A DNA stretch of 64,000 nucleotides, from the NCBI RefSeq assembly GCF_024713975.1, contig NC_091111.1, positions 8,014,501 through 8,078,500 of the forward strand. The letters are read 5' to 3'. Both the position numbers and the translations under genes were made by a program. Below are positions 24,801 to 37,766 of the stretch, piece by piece. The stretch comes from Paralichthys olivaceus (lineage: Eukaryota; Chordata; Actinopteri; Pleuronectiformes; Paralichthyidae). Under the pieces are notes generated by a model, which had not been told where the DNA came from, did not search any database, and saw only the letters and a program-made list of their open reading frames with translations. How positions within the stretch are numbered: position 1 is the first letter of the stretch; every line of letters begins with the position of its first letter.

Positions 24801-27800
24801 ACTTCCTTGATGTTGAAAGGTGCGATACAAATAAACGTGCCTTGCCTTTTCAAACTTTGCAGCTTCAAAGATCATGTGCAGAACAACAACCCCAAACACT
24901 TCCTGTCAGAGAAGGAGTTCATTGAACTGAGACTCGAGCTCTCTAAATCCAGCCTTGTGGCGATGGTCGGCAGCGATGGAGAGACACCGGCTGCTGAGGA
25001 GGAGCTGCCACCTGGAATTGAAGATCTTGCTGATCCTGCAAAGGTATTAATCCAACTCCTTCTCCTGCAGGGGTAAAGCATTTAGCAAAATTGTTGCAGG
25101 TAGGGCTTAGTAGGAGTTTACCTTGATGAAATAGAAAGAAACAATTGTTCAGGTTTGAAGGGGTGTTTTTATGTCAGCAGCCAAGCCAATGAATGCCAGT
25201 GGGGATTCAAGGTGGCTTCCAATCAGAGACTCGTCTTAAATCTAAAAGGATGACCTGAGGCCCATTGACCCCAGCACCTGCACCCAGAGGCTGATGTGCT
25301 GGGTACATACATACTCTCCCCTCTGCAGGCTTCTTGTGTCTGGCAAGCTCATGGTGATGTAAATTCTTGGCTGCAGGTCTAGCAGTTTTTACATCAAGTG
25401 GAGAATCTGAAGTACACATTACAGTGGTGACCTTTTTTTAATGTGTGTTTTTATGTAGAGAGTGACAGAGATCGAGAATATGCGCCACAAAGTCATCGAG
25501 GTTCGGCAGGAAGTATTCAACCACAATGAACATGAAGTCAGCAAGCGCTGGGCCTTTGAGGAAGGGGTATGTGTCTTTTTTTCTCCACCACCGTGCTAAT
25601 TGTTGAAAATGATTTCCTTTGCTATATTTGCCTCTGTATAACAATAATTTATATGTATGTCTTTATAGATAAAGAGACCATACTTCCATGTCAAAGCCTT
25701 AGAGAAGACCCAGCTGAACAACTGGAAGGAGTACCTGGACTTTGAGATTGAAAATGGGACTCCGGAGCGTGTGGTCGTTTTGTTTGAACGATGCCTTGTT
25801 GCCTGTGCTCTCTACGAAGAGTTTTGGACCAAGGTAATGTCACCGCTAACCCCTCTCTCATTCCCGCTACCTCCCTGCACTTCCCCCTCATCAACGATGA
25901 TAATCACATCGACAAAGTAAATCGTCCTGCACTCTCTTTGCGTGTAACGTTGATATGTGACTGTATCTGTTGTATTAGGGGATGGCCAGCTTGCCACACA
26001 AGATTTGACTGCAGCATTTGCCAACTACTACGTTGCATCTTCTTCGTCTCCCACTACCTTACAGAAACTTATCTAATTGGTTCCATGAAGGTGCTGATGG
26101 GTTTACACAGAAAATTTCTAAAAACGATCTTGTCAATGAAGAAATTCAGTGTTTCTGTCAACTGAAAATGTAGATTTAAAATGTGTTGTCTCTTTTGCCT
26201 CTCTTTCTCCTCTATTCTTTTTTCTCTGTCCTCTCCTGCACTTTTTCCAACTCGCTTTCTCTTTCTCACTCTGAAGTATGCAAAATATGTAGAGAGCTAC
26301 AGCACTGAATGTGTGAGACATGTCTACAAGAAGGCGTGTAACATCCACCTGCCCAAGAAACCTGCCATCCACCTGCTGTGGGCAGCCTTTGAGGAGCAGC
26401 AGGGTGAGTGATGCTCATTTTAAACTAACATGCATATTGAACTCAAATTAACCAAGGAGATGATAAGGAACGTAACGTGTGCATAGTGACACGTGGTCCG
26501 AAAACCAAAAATAACAGTAATTGAACCTATTTTCTCTTTACTCAGGCAACGTGGAGGAGGCTCGTGACATCCTGAAGTCCCTAGAGGCGGCAGTGCCAGG
26601 TATGGCCATGGTGCGGCTTCGGAGGGTCAGTCTGGAGCGTCGCCATGGTAATTTGGATCAAGCGGAGATGCTGTTAAGGGAGGCCATGGATTCAGCAGAG
26701 GCCGTTACCGACACATCTTTCTATGCCGTGAAGCTGGCGAGGCAGCTGATGAAGGTGCAGAGAAGTCTGAGCAAAGCCAGGAAGGTGCTGCTGGATGCAA
26801 TCGAAAAAGACCAGGTGAGGAACTGGTTGGTCAACTCTACAGACTTACATGATGGCTTTGGATTCAGGTTATAGAGCCCAACAAGTAGTTACTGTAAGGG
26901 AAAACCGATGAATAAGAGTCATGATGGGGTTTGTACTGCTTGCATTCAAAAGGAAGTCAGCAGGATTGCACTGCCTAAATCTATACAATTTAAAAAGTTA
27001 ATTCCCTAGCTGCTGCTTTCTGGCTTTACAGACGAGTCCAAAACTGTATCTAAACCTGCTTGAGCTGGAGTACAGTGGGGATGTGACACAGAACCAGGCA
27101 GAGATCTTGGCTTGTTTCGACCGAGCCCTGAACAGTCAGATGCCCCTGGAATCTCGCCTCCTCTTCTCCCAGCGCAAGGTTGAATTCCTCGAGGACTTTG
27201 GCACTGACATCAATGTGTGAGTTTTTTTGTTAAATTTAGCAGAATGTGTGTTATAAATATATATATATTATAAGTATTCATTCTTTTTTCTTTTTTACAT
27301 CTCAGGCTTGTGGCTGCATATGACGAACAGCAGAAACTGCTTAAAGAAAGTGAACCCACAAAGCGGAAAGCGGAGAACGGGTATGACAGGTGGATATTGG
27401 AACAGGGCTTGGGTCACATCACAATTTTCACAATTCTTTCAAGTAACTTATCGCTCTTGCAAAATACTTTTTGTAGTTGAACCAGATTTCTTTAATTACT
27501 GGTTGGGTTACAGTAATGTAACAGGCTATATTTCATGACAACCTTCTTTACAAGAGAATTTACTTAGGTAAACCTTCTTGTCTGCAGCTCTCAGGAACCT
27601 GATGCCAAGAAACAACGTGTGGATGACAGTTCCGCTGCTGCAGCAAACGCAGCAACAGACGCGCAGGCAAACAACTCGGCATATAACTACAACTGGTATC
27701 AGGTAGGTTTCATACCCAAGTCCAAGGTTTCCTTATTTTGCGGGAAATAAGGTTGTAAAAACCTGCTGAATTCCTATCTACTGCAACAATGATTTTCAAA

Positions 27801-28017
27801 CACCATGTTGTATCATATTCTGCAGGAATATTTTCTTTCCTGTCAGCAGGTGTGTGTCTGCTCATCTCAAACTCTCGAGCTGATCAAGTGTATGTTCTCA
27901 ACTCTTCTCTTGTTCTCTCCTTTTCATCAGCAATACGGTGGTTGGGGACAGAACTCCTGGGGGCAGTACAACCAATACCCCCAGTATAACCAATACTACC
28001 CCCCTCCTCCTACATGA
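21900..28017 (+). CDS. prpf39: Pre-mRNA-processing factor 39 (U1 snRNP-associated splicing factor), 15 exons
   Basis: PRPF39 is a nuclear HAT/TPR-repeat scaffold that helps U1 snRNP recognise 5' splice sites. Coding exons: 21900-21912, 22728-23159, 23573-23763, 23868-23993, 24078-24196, 24374-24541, 24863-25043, 25459-25566, 25669-25833, 26277-26403, 26546-26814, 27032-27216, 27306-27380, 27588-27702, 27931-28017. They sum to 2361 nt, 786 codons plus TGA, with every junction in phase. Exon 2 encodes an acidic, Q/P-rich disordered N-terminus. HAT repeats run from about residue 185 ([14 protein letters not shown], then [71 protein letters not shown]). The tail is RKAENGS-type basic, then [10 protein letters not shown], as in human. 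The start was chosen as the ATG in frame with exon 2; the human N-terminus differs, so exon 1 is the least certain part. Confidence 0.95.
24620..24850 (+). repeat. SINE/LINE-like tail inside prpf39 intron 6
   Basis: The element ends GATGTTGAAAGGTGCGATAC and AAATAAACGTGCCTTGCC, a familiar teleost retroelement 3' end. It stops about 10 bp before the acceptor of exon 7, so it may supply part of the polypyrimidine or branch region. Confidence 0.5.
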
Positions 28018-28580
28018 TGGACAAAATCCTGACGTGAAGACGGAGACTCAGAGATAATCATCCTTTCTGACCTGCCTACATCACTGAACAGGGCTTGTTC
28101 ACAGGGTGTCATGGATATTTCAACCCAACCACAGACTTGCAGCAGCTGATTAGTTCCTTCTTTCTGGTTTCCAGTGTGCTCATCAGTTAAATTACACTTT
28201 GTAGCTATTGGTTGAAGTAGATTAGACTTGGCCCTCCATGGCATTCATGTTTAAAATAATATAACTTGCTACGATCATCATCTCCATCATTGGAGTTTTT
28301 TTGGGGTGTTCTTAATGCATGTTATTTGTTGAGGCAGAGTTATATTTTCCCTGTAACAAAGGCTTTTTAATTTTTTTAGATTGGATGACTTAGTTTGGTC
28401 TCTTTCTTTGTGTTGATGATTGTTCATGATTTAAACTTGTAAAGGAGACCTTCATGGGTGTACCTCTGAGTCATGTGTTCCCCCTTTCTCAAACTGAAAG
28501 ATTTTTAATATTTCATGGTTCTGTTTCCACAAACACATAAAGTTGCATTTTTTTTTATTTTGACTTAATTTCCTAATAAA
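28018..28580 (+). terminator. prpf39 3' untranslated region with polyadenylation signal
   Basis: AATAAA at 28575-28580, 558 bp after the stop codon, is the first canonical signal on the plus strand and probably ends the prpf39 transcript. Confidence 0.7.
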
Positions 28581-28599
28581 GAGAACAATATCCTTAACT

Positions 28600-29085
28600 G
28601 TCTCGTTGATCTAATCTTTCTTACGATTTCTGTGTGGCTTAAATAATTGCTGAAGATGTCATGAGCTCTTAAGAGACATTACATAGATAATCATATCAAG
28701 TATTCAGGAATGAAAAATAGTTTTATACTAGCAATGAATTTGTCAACATGGTCATATGTGCAAATAAGCAAAACCTTGAAGTGTAAATTGAAATTGCATA
28801 TGAAGGTGAGAGTGAAAATGTTTTTTATTCAACTGACTCGTGAAGGAATTGATCCAGTTTAAAATATGAAAGTTTCCATTTAAAACCTCAAACATTTGAC
28901 TCTTAAGCATCTATTTAGCTTTAACTTTCCATTTAGCTGATGATTTCATTCACTGCTTGTGTGGTCACGTTTAAATCACCAGAACAATATTGTAGTAGAA
29001 CAATAATAGCGATATACTGAATTATTACCGATTTGTTTTTCAACGCAAGCAAACGCATCACCCTTCAAAGTGCGATGGGCGTGAC
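28600..29085. other. Short prpf39-fau intergenic spacer
   Basis: About 0.5 kb of AT-rich sequence between the prpf39 polyadenylation signal and the fau promoter. No gene or recognised repeat. Confidence 0.6.
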
Positions 29086-29089
29086 TAAA

Positions 29090-29180
29090 GAGGCGGAAGT
29101 ACGTAAGTGTGCACATGCGCAGTGTGGACCCTCGAGCAGCCCTTTTTATGCCTAGCGTTGATCGACTAGCATCAAGCGAG
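29090..29180 (+). promoter_or_regulatory. fau promoter and noncoding exon 1 with TOP-like start
   Basis: An ETS/GABP-type GGCGGAAGT lies at 29092-29100 and an NRF1-like CACATGCGCAG at 29112-29122. They are followed by the pyrimidine run CCCTTTTT (29140-29147), which resembles the 5' terminal oligopyrimidine start of ribosomal protein mRNAs. Exon 1 probably runs from about 29140 to 29180 and ends GCGAG|GTAAGG. The motifs suggest growth-dependent (mTOR/LARP1-type) translational control. Confidence 0.65.
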
Positions 29181-29654
29181 GTAAGGCCTGTGCGTTTTCT
29201 GTGAAAAACCCTAATTTCGTCCAACCCCGACAGGTTTTAGTTGACAACTATAACACGTATGTCACCGCGTATCACGGCACATCTTAGTTTGAGCAGTTAC
29301 GGGTTATTTTACGTGTTTCTACCGACTTTATGAAACGTGTGCCCCATGTGGCTAACCACGCTAGCATAGCATTAGCGCGTTACCCGTAGTCACCAGTGTT
29401 CCCGGCACGTTGCTCTGCTTCTCTTCCGTTTTCAAGTGGCCACTTTTTTAAAAATTCGTGTATTTTTGTGGCTGTAATTTCATCAGGAGGTGATTTATTT
29501 TCAAACAGGGGAAATATGTGGCGGGTTACAGGGGTCCTTGTTCGCTGTCACACATAAATCCAAAGCCACGAGCTGATTTCCACGTCAATATCATGTCTAA
29601 TTAAAAGTCAATGTGTGATCGTTGAACCTGATGTCGTTTTCTTCCAGCATCAAG

Positions 29655-30581
<927 letters not shown>

Positions 30582-30656
30582 ATGCTTCCATGCCCCAAAG
30601 GAGAAGCATGATCACCACCTGTCAGTTTTCATCAAGTTAAATTTTATCCTGTTCAG

Positions 30657-30662
30657 AATAAA
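30657..30662 (+). terminator. fau polyadenylation signal
   Basis: AATAAA 76 bp after the fau stop codon, giving the very short 3' end usual for ribosomal protein genes. Confidence 0.85.
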
Positions 30663-30754
30663 GTTTGACTTGGACAGAACTGAATGTTGTGATGTGTCAT
30701 TCAGTGGAAGTCTTATTTTCAAACCAGCAGTTTATTTAAAACTAGAAATGCACT

Positions 30755-31060
30755 GAGTTAGAGTGCATACCTCTGCCATGGCCCAATAGTGCCATTAAAT
30801 TCAAATAAGCTGCAGTAACTTTTACAGATTCATAAATATCTGGCCCCTCAATACATATTTCAAGATCCATGATTACATAGGAAATAAGGTACCATGTTAA
30901 AATGGAAAACTGCATCTGTCCCTGATATACACTACATTTTTAAAGGTTCTTCTCTGACTCATGCTGCATCCTTCCAGATTTCATGGTAACCTGTCCAACA
31001 GTTACTGGTTATCTCAAACTGATAAACAACCTTGTCTGAGGTAGAAATTTGACAATTAGT
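30755..31060 (+). repeat. Interspersed repeat between fau and fkbp3
   Basis: It contains CCTCTGCCATGGCCCAATAG, TTTACAGATTCATAAATATC, CTGATATACACTACATTTTT and AACCTGTCCAACAGTTACTG. This is a dispersed repeat I recognise from many teleost genomes but cannot name. It fills most of the gap between the two convergent genes. Confidence 0.6.
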
Positions 31061-31268
31061 GGTTTACGTGGAAACAAAAAGTGCTCCATTTATCCTGCTT
31101 TTTAATTTCTGTTCGCTGCTTTATATAAATTGGTTTAATCTGCTAATATCATGCTGTTTATAATCCTGCATCAAATGATATACACATGGAGTCATATACT
31201 TGCAGTCAGTTAACAAGGAAGACCAGAAAGATAATTTCCTTAAGTATGAACTAAGTCCACAAAACAAT

Positions 31269-31274
31269 TTTATT
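31269..31274 (-). terminator. Candidate fkbp3 polyadenylation signal
   Basis: The minus strand reads AATAAA, about 245 bp after the fkbp3 stop. Another AATAAA lies near 31319. Either gives a convergent, tail-to-tail arrangement with fau, with about 0.6 kb between the two signals. Confidence 0.55.
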
Positions 31275-31517
31275 TATCAATTACATTTTACATGTAAACA
31301 GACAAAAAAATCAGGGTGATTTTATTTACATTATAAACAAGCCATTCTGTTTTGGCCAAAAACAATTGTAGTAGTAAGTGGTCGTTTCTTGATGCAGCCT
31401 GTTGTACATAATGTAACTATGAGATAATGTGTAGAGGAAGTAGTCACAGCACAGTCGAGATCAAGACGTGTGTTGTCCATTCTTAAATGTGATGCATGCT
31501 GGCAAATGTTAAGTCAG

Positions 31518-33582
31518 TTAATCCACTGACACAAGCTCCACCTCAAAAATCAGCTTGGCATTGGGTGGAACTCTGGTAGAGCTGGAGTTAAGGAGAAGAT
31601 TACTGAAAATGAATTTAGCATCAGATTGAATTAATAATGAACCTGATAATGACCCCCAGTGTTGGCAGGACAACTGGAAAAATTAACATTTCACTGCAAA
31701 TATACAAGACACAGAAAGAAGGAAACAATCAGCCACAGAAAAGGATACTTGTCAGGGACGCCCTTCCGTCCATAGGCCCACTCTGGTTCGATCTCCACTC
31801 GGGCGGTTTCACCCTTGCTCATTGTTAGCACGGCCTCATCCCACTGTGAAAGTAAGGGATTAAATATGATGAGGTGGTGGAGGGAAGAGTCACACTGAGA
31901 AACTCAAGATGCTTTCAGACGTGCACTGAACTCCGGATAATCCCCTGACATTCTCCAGAGGGTCTGTATGTGAGAATGCAAATGTCCAAAGTCTTTCTGT
32001 AGAGCTTCTCCGGCCAGAACCCTAATACGAACTCAGCAGAATGTCCGAGAGAGCCAATATGAGAACACAGCAACAAGAGGTGGTGGTTTCTAACAAAAAT
32101 ATAATTATCTCAGGAGAAAAGTGGAGCCACACACGTAGGTGAGAGGATTTTTTGATAACAGTTGATGATGGTGTTGATGTGCCGTAAACAAAAACACATA
32201 ATCTCCACAGTGAAATGACCACACTACGTGCTGCCTCTGCAATGCTGCCCTCACCTGACTATTACGGATATTTCTGTGTTGTCTGAGCAGAGATAAGCTC
32301 CTGCTGCTTTGTTTGTGTGTTCATATGTGAAAAGAAAAAACTCTGAAGAATCAGGATCCAAATGTACCGACATTCTCTGGGCTTCATGTCTGAGAACAGC
32401 TTGAGAGATGTTAGGATGCACAGATTAATTAACATGAGATTGACTTACTCCTCTGATGACTCTTCCCAAGCCGACCTTGAAGCACAGTGGTTTGGTCTGT
32501 CTCTTCTTTCTGGCTGCTGTAGAAACAGGAGTGAAGCGAAGGTTTAAACAGGATGGGGGTAATACGCAATGATAAGAAGACAATCTTTTGTGTGGAGCAT
32601 CACTAAGGTGCACGTTGGTCGAACCTGCAGGAATATTGGTGTCAAACACAGTTCCATCCTCCAGGGAGCCAGTGTACCAGCAGCCCACAGTGTCGCCCTT
32701 CTTTGGGAAGTTGGTCTTGTCGCCTTTCTTCAGTACTGACTTGAAGTACTTGGGTGGACCCTGAGAAAAGCAACGCAGCAGCAGGTTCATAAACCTTTAT
32801 GTGCATGTAAAGTAAACATCTATCTTGTCGATCTTTACCATCCTGCAGCAGTACCTCATCTACCACCTCTGTTTTAACTTCTTTGGGTTTTTCTTCAATT
32901 CTCACATCTTTAACCTTCTCGGTAACTTCTTCAATTGGCTCTGTGTCTTTAAACCTCTGCAACACAGAGACAGCAGAACACACACATTGTTTACATGACC
33001 AGTGATGTCAGTGTACATCATCCCCGGTGATGCTGCGGTACTCACTTTGCTCTCGAACAGCTGACTGTAGGCGATGATCAGTTGCTCTTTCTTGGCAGTT
33101 TTGGAAACATTTTTGATGTTTCCCAGCAGCTTGTGCTCGTTAAGGAACTGGAAAACACAAATAATTAGAAAGTTAATGATGGTGACTTTATTTAACGATC
33201 ACGTTTTGTTTTTTTTACATAAAATGATAATAAACAGTAAATGCAGCTGTTGCTGCTGCTGGTCTGATGAAATACTGTTTACTTTAACACTTTTATAACT
33301 ATTTAGTATAACATGTGTTGTCGTGTTTTTAGCTTTGCTGGATGCTAAACCACTGCAGTGTTCCTGGTGGCTCTGCTGCAGCTAACCATGCTGCATGCTG
33401 CACTTCTCACAGGTTTAAAACTTAAACCTGGACACATTCACACTGAAATCTCACACAGGCCAGAGGGGCGAACATACCGAGTGTGCTGCATTGTCCTGGA
33501 TGAATTTGATTATGTCTTTTTTGGGCAAATCGTCACTTTTGAGCTGCTCATCGTTCCACTCCCGTGCTGGTTCGGCCGCCAT
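31518..33582 (-). CDS. fkbp3: FKBP3 (FKBP25), nuclear peptidyl-prolyl cis-trans isomerase, 7 exons
   Basis: FKBP25 is a nuclear FK506/rapamycin-binding isomerase that binds RNA and DNA and associates with pre-ribosomes and chromatin factors. Coding exons in transcript order: 33582-33478, 33147-33046, 32956-32855, 32760-32625, 32516-32449, 31843-31749, 31572-31518, giving 663 nt and 220 codons plus stop (human 224). Residues 1-72 form the N-terminal helical (BTHB) domain: [51 protein letters not shown]. Residues 73-103 are an acidic/lysine-rich linker. The FKBP fold is 104-220, with [17 protein letters not shown] (Tyr132, Phe142, Asp143), the basic loop [13 protein letters not shown] (Trp172), EWAYGRKG (Tyr195) and [18 protein letters not shown]. 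One residue is missing near 203 relative to human. The exon 6 donor (GACAA|GTATCC) is weak. Confidence 0.97.
31905..32265 (+). repeat. MITE-like repeat family E in fkbp3 intron 5
   Basis: It starts GATGCTTTCAGACGTGCACT, then GAACTCCGGATAATCCCCTG, GTATGTGAGAATGCAAATGT and TTCTCCGGCCAGAACCCTAA. This is a widespread teleost nonautonomous element. A reversed copy is nested within a family D repeat at about 54210-54590. Confidence 0.6.
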
Positions 33583-33660
33583 CTTGTAAGGCGAACTGTT
33601 CAACTTTGACCCCCAGTGGCGCATTTGAGGCACTGCAAACACTTCCGTATTCTATTTTCT
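33575..33660 (-). promoter_or_regulatory. fkbp3 promoter with YY1-type site over the start codon
   Basis: On the minus strand CAAGATGGCGGC (33575-33586) matches the YY1 consensus and contains the start ATG. Such start-overlapping YY1 sites are common in housekeeping genes. No TATA box was seen, and no divergent gene was recognised on the other side. Confidence 0.55.
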
Positions 33661-35718
33661 CTACGCATGTTTTATTATTTTTTACTTTTATTTATTATAT
33701 TATTTATTCCCGCAGTTTAGCTCATGAAATGTAAGCTGACAACATTAAGGGCTTGTCAAGAGAAAAAAACTAATAGATAAATAAATAAATAAACTCAGAA
33801 ATAAATAACATCCTCCCATTATAAAACATTACTCAAGTAATTGGTGGAAAAACTCTGTGAAGTGTGTGTCCTGCAACCTACTGGACATATGTGAGTATAA
33901 CATTTCAGCAGGAGAGAGAAGATTTTACAGAGCAGTGCTGAAAACATATTTCTAGAGGAAACCTTTAGAATTGTCTTTTCTTTTTCAAAACCAATTTAAT
34001 TCCAGATTTGAACTGGTTTTTACTGATGTTTCTTTTGTCGATATTTTCTTTTATGTTTTATTTCATTTTTTCTGTGTTGTTTTATTCCCATGTATAAGTA
34101 TTTTGGAAGCCTTTTCTATATGCTATGGTATTAAAGTTGTATTATTTTATAGTTTTATTAGTCATTCATTCACCTCCATTCATTGCAATTTGAATAAATT
34201 ATATGAATTGTCAGGTATTTTGTAACTTCAACATCTTATGCATGAGAGACCTTAAAGAATTTGTGCTCGGAGTCTCCATCCTGTCTCTGGCATTGCACCT
34301 TGAGACAGTCGCAATTCTTGAGTAAAATTTTGAAATGACAGATTAAAAAATAATAATAAAAAAAATGTGTTGCTCACTGTGGGAACTGTTGGGTTTCTCT
34401 ATCATTTTGTCAGGTCTCGACCTAACTATATGTTAACTGCTTCTAGATCATGCATGTTGTGATTTGATGCTATTCAAATAAAACTGAATTCAACCTGAAG
34501 AGTGCAGCTGTAACAGCCCTGTGTGTTGTGTCACTTTTCCGCCTCTCATTTCCTGTATTAGATGACATGTCAGTCTCATCATTGTTGCATCCCTCTTCCT
34601 TCCTGTTGGCTAGCTTCTGTGCAAATGGAAATCGGACATTCATGCACCAACAAAAAGATCTATAAATAACTTTGCTTACCTCACTTCATCACTAACCGAG
34701 ACAGACAGCAGGCTGATGATGAAAATGATTTGCCAACACTATACTTAGCTGTACATGAGGGTTTTTACCCTGGTTTGTTACTATAACAACAGTGACACTG
34801 AGCGAGAAGCTCACGAGGAAGAGGAGAGGACTAATTATCTCTTTAGAGGAAATCTCCCAGGTCCCATTTAAACTCCTTTACTTTGCCTGTGAAGGAAAGA
34901 TTGTCACAACAGCACAAACTGTGGAAATGAATTAGCTTCAGGAGAAATGAAAGAAATGTACAACTCTGTACTTAATAAAAAGAAGAAAGAAAAGGAAGAC
35001 ACCAATGGGCCTTTGCTTCGGTATTTACAATGTAATGTTGTGTTTACGGTGACATATATAAACTTGCCATTTATCTGTGTATAGTACAAGTTGCCTGTAG
35101 TTAACACTTGGCCAGAGGGCCTACTTAAAATCTCTTTGTCTCTTTCCTTCATTCTTATGCCGCCAGCGTAATATTTGCTTTTGCATTTCAGGGTGATAAG
35201 CGTCTCTCTCTTTCTCTCTCACTGCTCATGAGTGCGAATGAAACCTGCATCACAGAAAGTTCCAGGAGAAAAGACGTTTGAGGATCACACGTCTGGTGCA
35301 TCGTGTTGTGATGAAGTGTTTCTTAGGAATGCAAAGCCGAGCAGCTTAAATGAGCTCACACATCAAGTGAGGGAGGAATCCAAATTGATGCGGCTCCTGA
35401 GAGCTCTTCACAGCGGCAGGTTACACAAACAAGTGATACACAGTCTCTGAGATGTGCCTTTCCGCACAGAGACTGCAAACAATATCACTCTCAAGTGGTG
35501 TTTGCAGCACTGTGGCATTAAATCAAATAAAACGTGTCAGTCAAACTGTTTGGAAAAGGCCTTGTTTTAAAGTTTATGGTCAACGCTCAGACAATGTATT
35601 ATATGTATTTTATATGCTGTATGAAAGAATATGCAGAAGTATGATGCTTCAAAAGTCCACAATATGAGGAATAGTTCTATGTGAATTTATTGAATTGAAG
35701 ATGTTTTAGCTACCAATA

Positions 35719-35794
<76 letters not shown>
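35719..35794. repeat. (ATCT)19 microsatellite
   Basis: A pure tetranucleotide tract of 76 bases. Confidence 0.97.
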
Positions 35795-37564
35795 CCTTCA
35801 GTCCTGTCTGCCTGCAGTTACCGTCTCTAACCTCAGGGGGGCAGTATGTACATACTGTTCAGCTGTATGAAGCAGTTTGTGTTGCACACTTACTGAAGAT
35901 TGATCTTTTCAATATATGAGGTTTAAAATGAGGCCTGACAGGAGGGAAAATGGCCGAGATTCATCCTGGTGAAGAGCACAACAATAATAAATACCATAAA
36001 CAGTGTGAATGAATAATAAGTGGGGAGGGGAAAAGGTTTGCAAAGCTGCTACACAAAAGAGTCTGTCTGGGCGGATGGTGTAGATTTAGTGTTTGTGCAA
36101 AAAATGCTCAATCTCAATCTGTTTTCATGTGTATGCACAGGAAGAAAAAAAGACCATGAGTCAGTGTGTGGAACCACTAATATGCTATTTTCCTCTAAGA
36201 GAGCAAAACCTCGTGACTGCACCAGAAGTGCCTCGATAGAATTCAGTCCATAGCTTAAATTAAAACTTCTTATTATTTACCTGTGGAATCAATGCACAGG
36301 AGAACATATTGAAGAAATGTGGTCATCATGCTATTCTTCTTCTTCTTTAAACATTGCTTTTCAAATCCGTTAATTTGCAGGCCTTGGATTTCCTTGTCTA
36401 CCGTCTCTCTTATCGATTCGCAACAAACACCCTGAGGGTACATTTGATGAATTTTTACAAGTTTAGATAAAAGTGAGCAACAGGGAGAGAAAGACAGAAG
36501 TGTGTGAGGTCAGTGGTTCGTGTTGGTAATAATACGATTACTCAGAGAACTGTGTCCAGAAAACAAACCAGAGAAATACAATTTTTGCTTTAATGCCAAA
36601 TCAGGAGTGAGCAGGACATGGAGGTATCATTTGGCCTAACATGAGCCGAGCCGCCAGGAGGTGCGGCTCGTCTTCTTTTTCATATTTCCACACACCTCCT
36701 CCTACTCATACTGGTGGAATTAAAGTCTTTCGTAATGGAAATCATCTCTTGGTGGCCTTAGTCCACTGTGGATAATGTGTTTTCTGCTCAGAGCCCTAAT
36801 AAGCTCCCTCTAAGCCATATGGGAAGCTTGGTTCACCTGCGTGTGCCCGGGGCTGTGACAACACATCTTCAGCTTCATGTGGAAGACGATTCATGTGCCA
36901 CTGCAGCTGAAACCAACAGCTTACACTTTAAATAAAGTAGTGTCTGTATAATGCACTGTCAGTAGAAGGGGAAATAGGTCAGCATCTACCTGTCTGTGGA
37001 ACACATATCTTGTGAACTGCACATCTAATCAACTTCACGTGTGTTTGCACTGTAATTTGCCTGAGAAAGTGCATTGTGGATTATTCTGCAATTTGGACAC
37101 TTGATACATTCAATATTAATTGAATAAACAGGCGACCAGCACTCTGTAGCAGTCAGTGGAGGTGGGGCAGTGTGTCCTCAGTCCATGGATCGAGTTGATA
37201 GTGTCTTCTTCTACGTCCTTGGATAAACTACAGCAGTGGTCGGCAACATGGATAATTTAAATTATTTTTATTTCACCATCACTAGGACATTTACTGGGTC
37301 AAGAGTCCTGATCTCCATCATGGCAGCAACATACATGGAATAGCTTCCTCTTCAGCAATATGAGTAAAAGCACAGCATTTAATTTGTTGCTGCCATGCAT
37401 CATATCATATATCAGGCTGATTACAGAGCTTTTATTTTGAAAAGTTGCGACCTTGGGTCTGAAGATTGTGTATTGATTTCTTAACAGACCTCTGAAATAG
37501 CCGACATGCAATGTATGAAAAAACAAGTAAATCATTCAAACAGTAATGAAGCAAATTCTGTTTC

Positions 37565-37690
37565 ATTTTATGAGAACAAAGACTATAACATCTTCATTGC
37601 AGATAAACCAAGTAGGATGAACACAATGTTTTCTGATTTCACTCTGCACCAGAGACTTTTTATACAAAGCTCTGCACATAGGGAGCGTGG
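37565..37690 (+). repeat. Dispersed repeat family B, copy 2
   Basis: It contains ATCTTCATTGCAGATAAACC and AGTAGGATGAACACAATG, with TTCACTCTGCACCAGAGAC. The same core is in copies at 14740 (same strand) and 61075 (reverse strand). Confidence 0.65.
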
Positions 37691-37709
37691 AGTTTCCCAA
37701 ATGTACGTG

Positions 37710-37712
<3 letters not shown>

Positions 37713-37764
<52 letters not shown>
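37713..37764. repeat. (CA)26 microsatellite
   Basis: A pure CA tract directly to the right of repeat family B copy 2. Confidence 0.97.

Positions 37765-37766
<2 letters not shown>

Noticed and set aside
25077-25458. Possible box C/D snoRNA in prpf39 intron 7 (TTGATGA near 25121, CTGA near 25255)
   Set aside because: Human PRPF39 hosts a C/D snoRNA as I recall, so I checked the introns. The spacing is long, box C is imperfect and there is no terminal stem; no intron gave a convincing candidate.
36647-36670. 8-bp perfect stem with 8-base loop (CGAGCCGC/GCGGCTCG)
   Set aside because: Too short to distinguish from chance in 64 kb; it is not followed by a T-run and does not resemble a histone 3' stem-loop.
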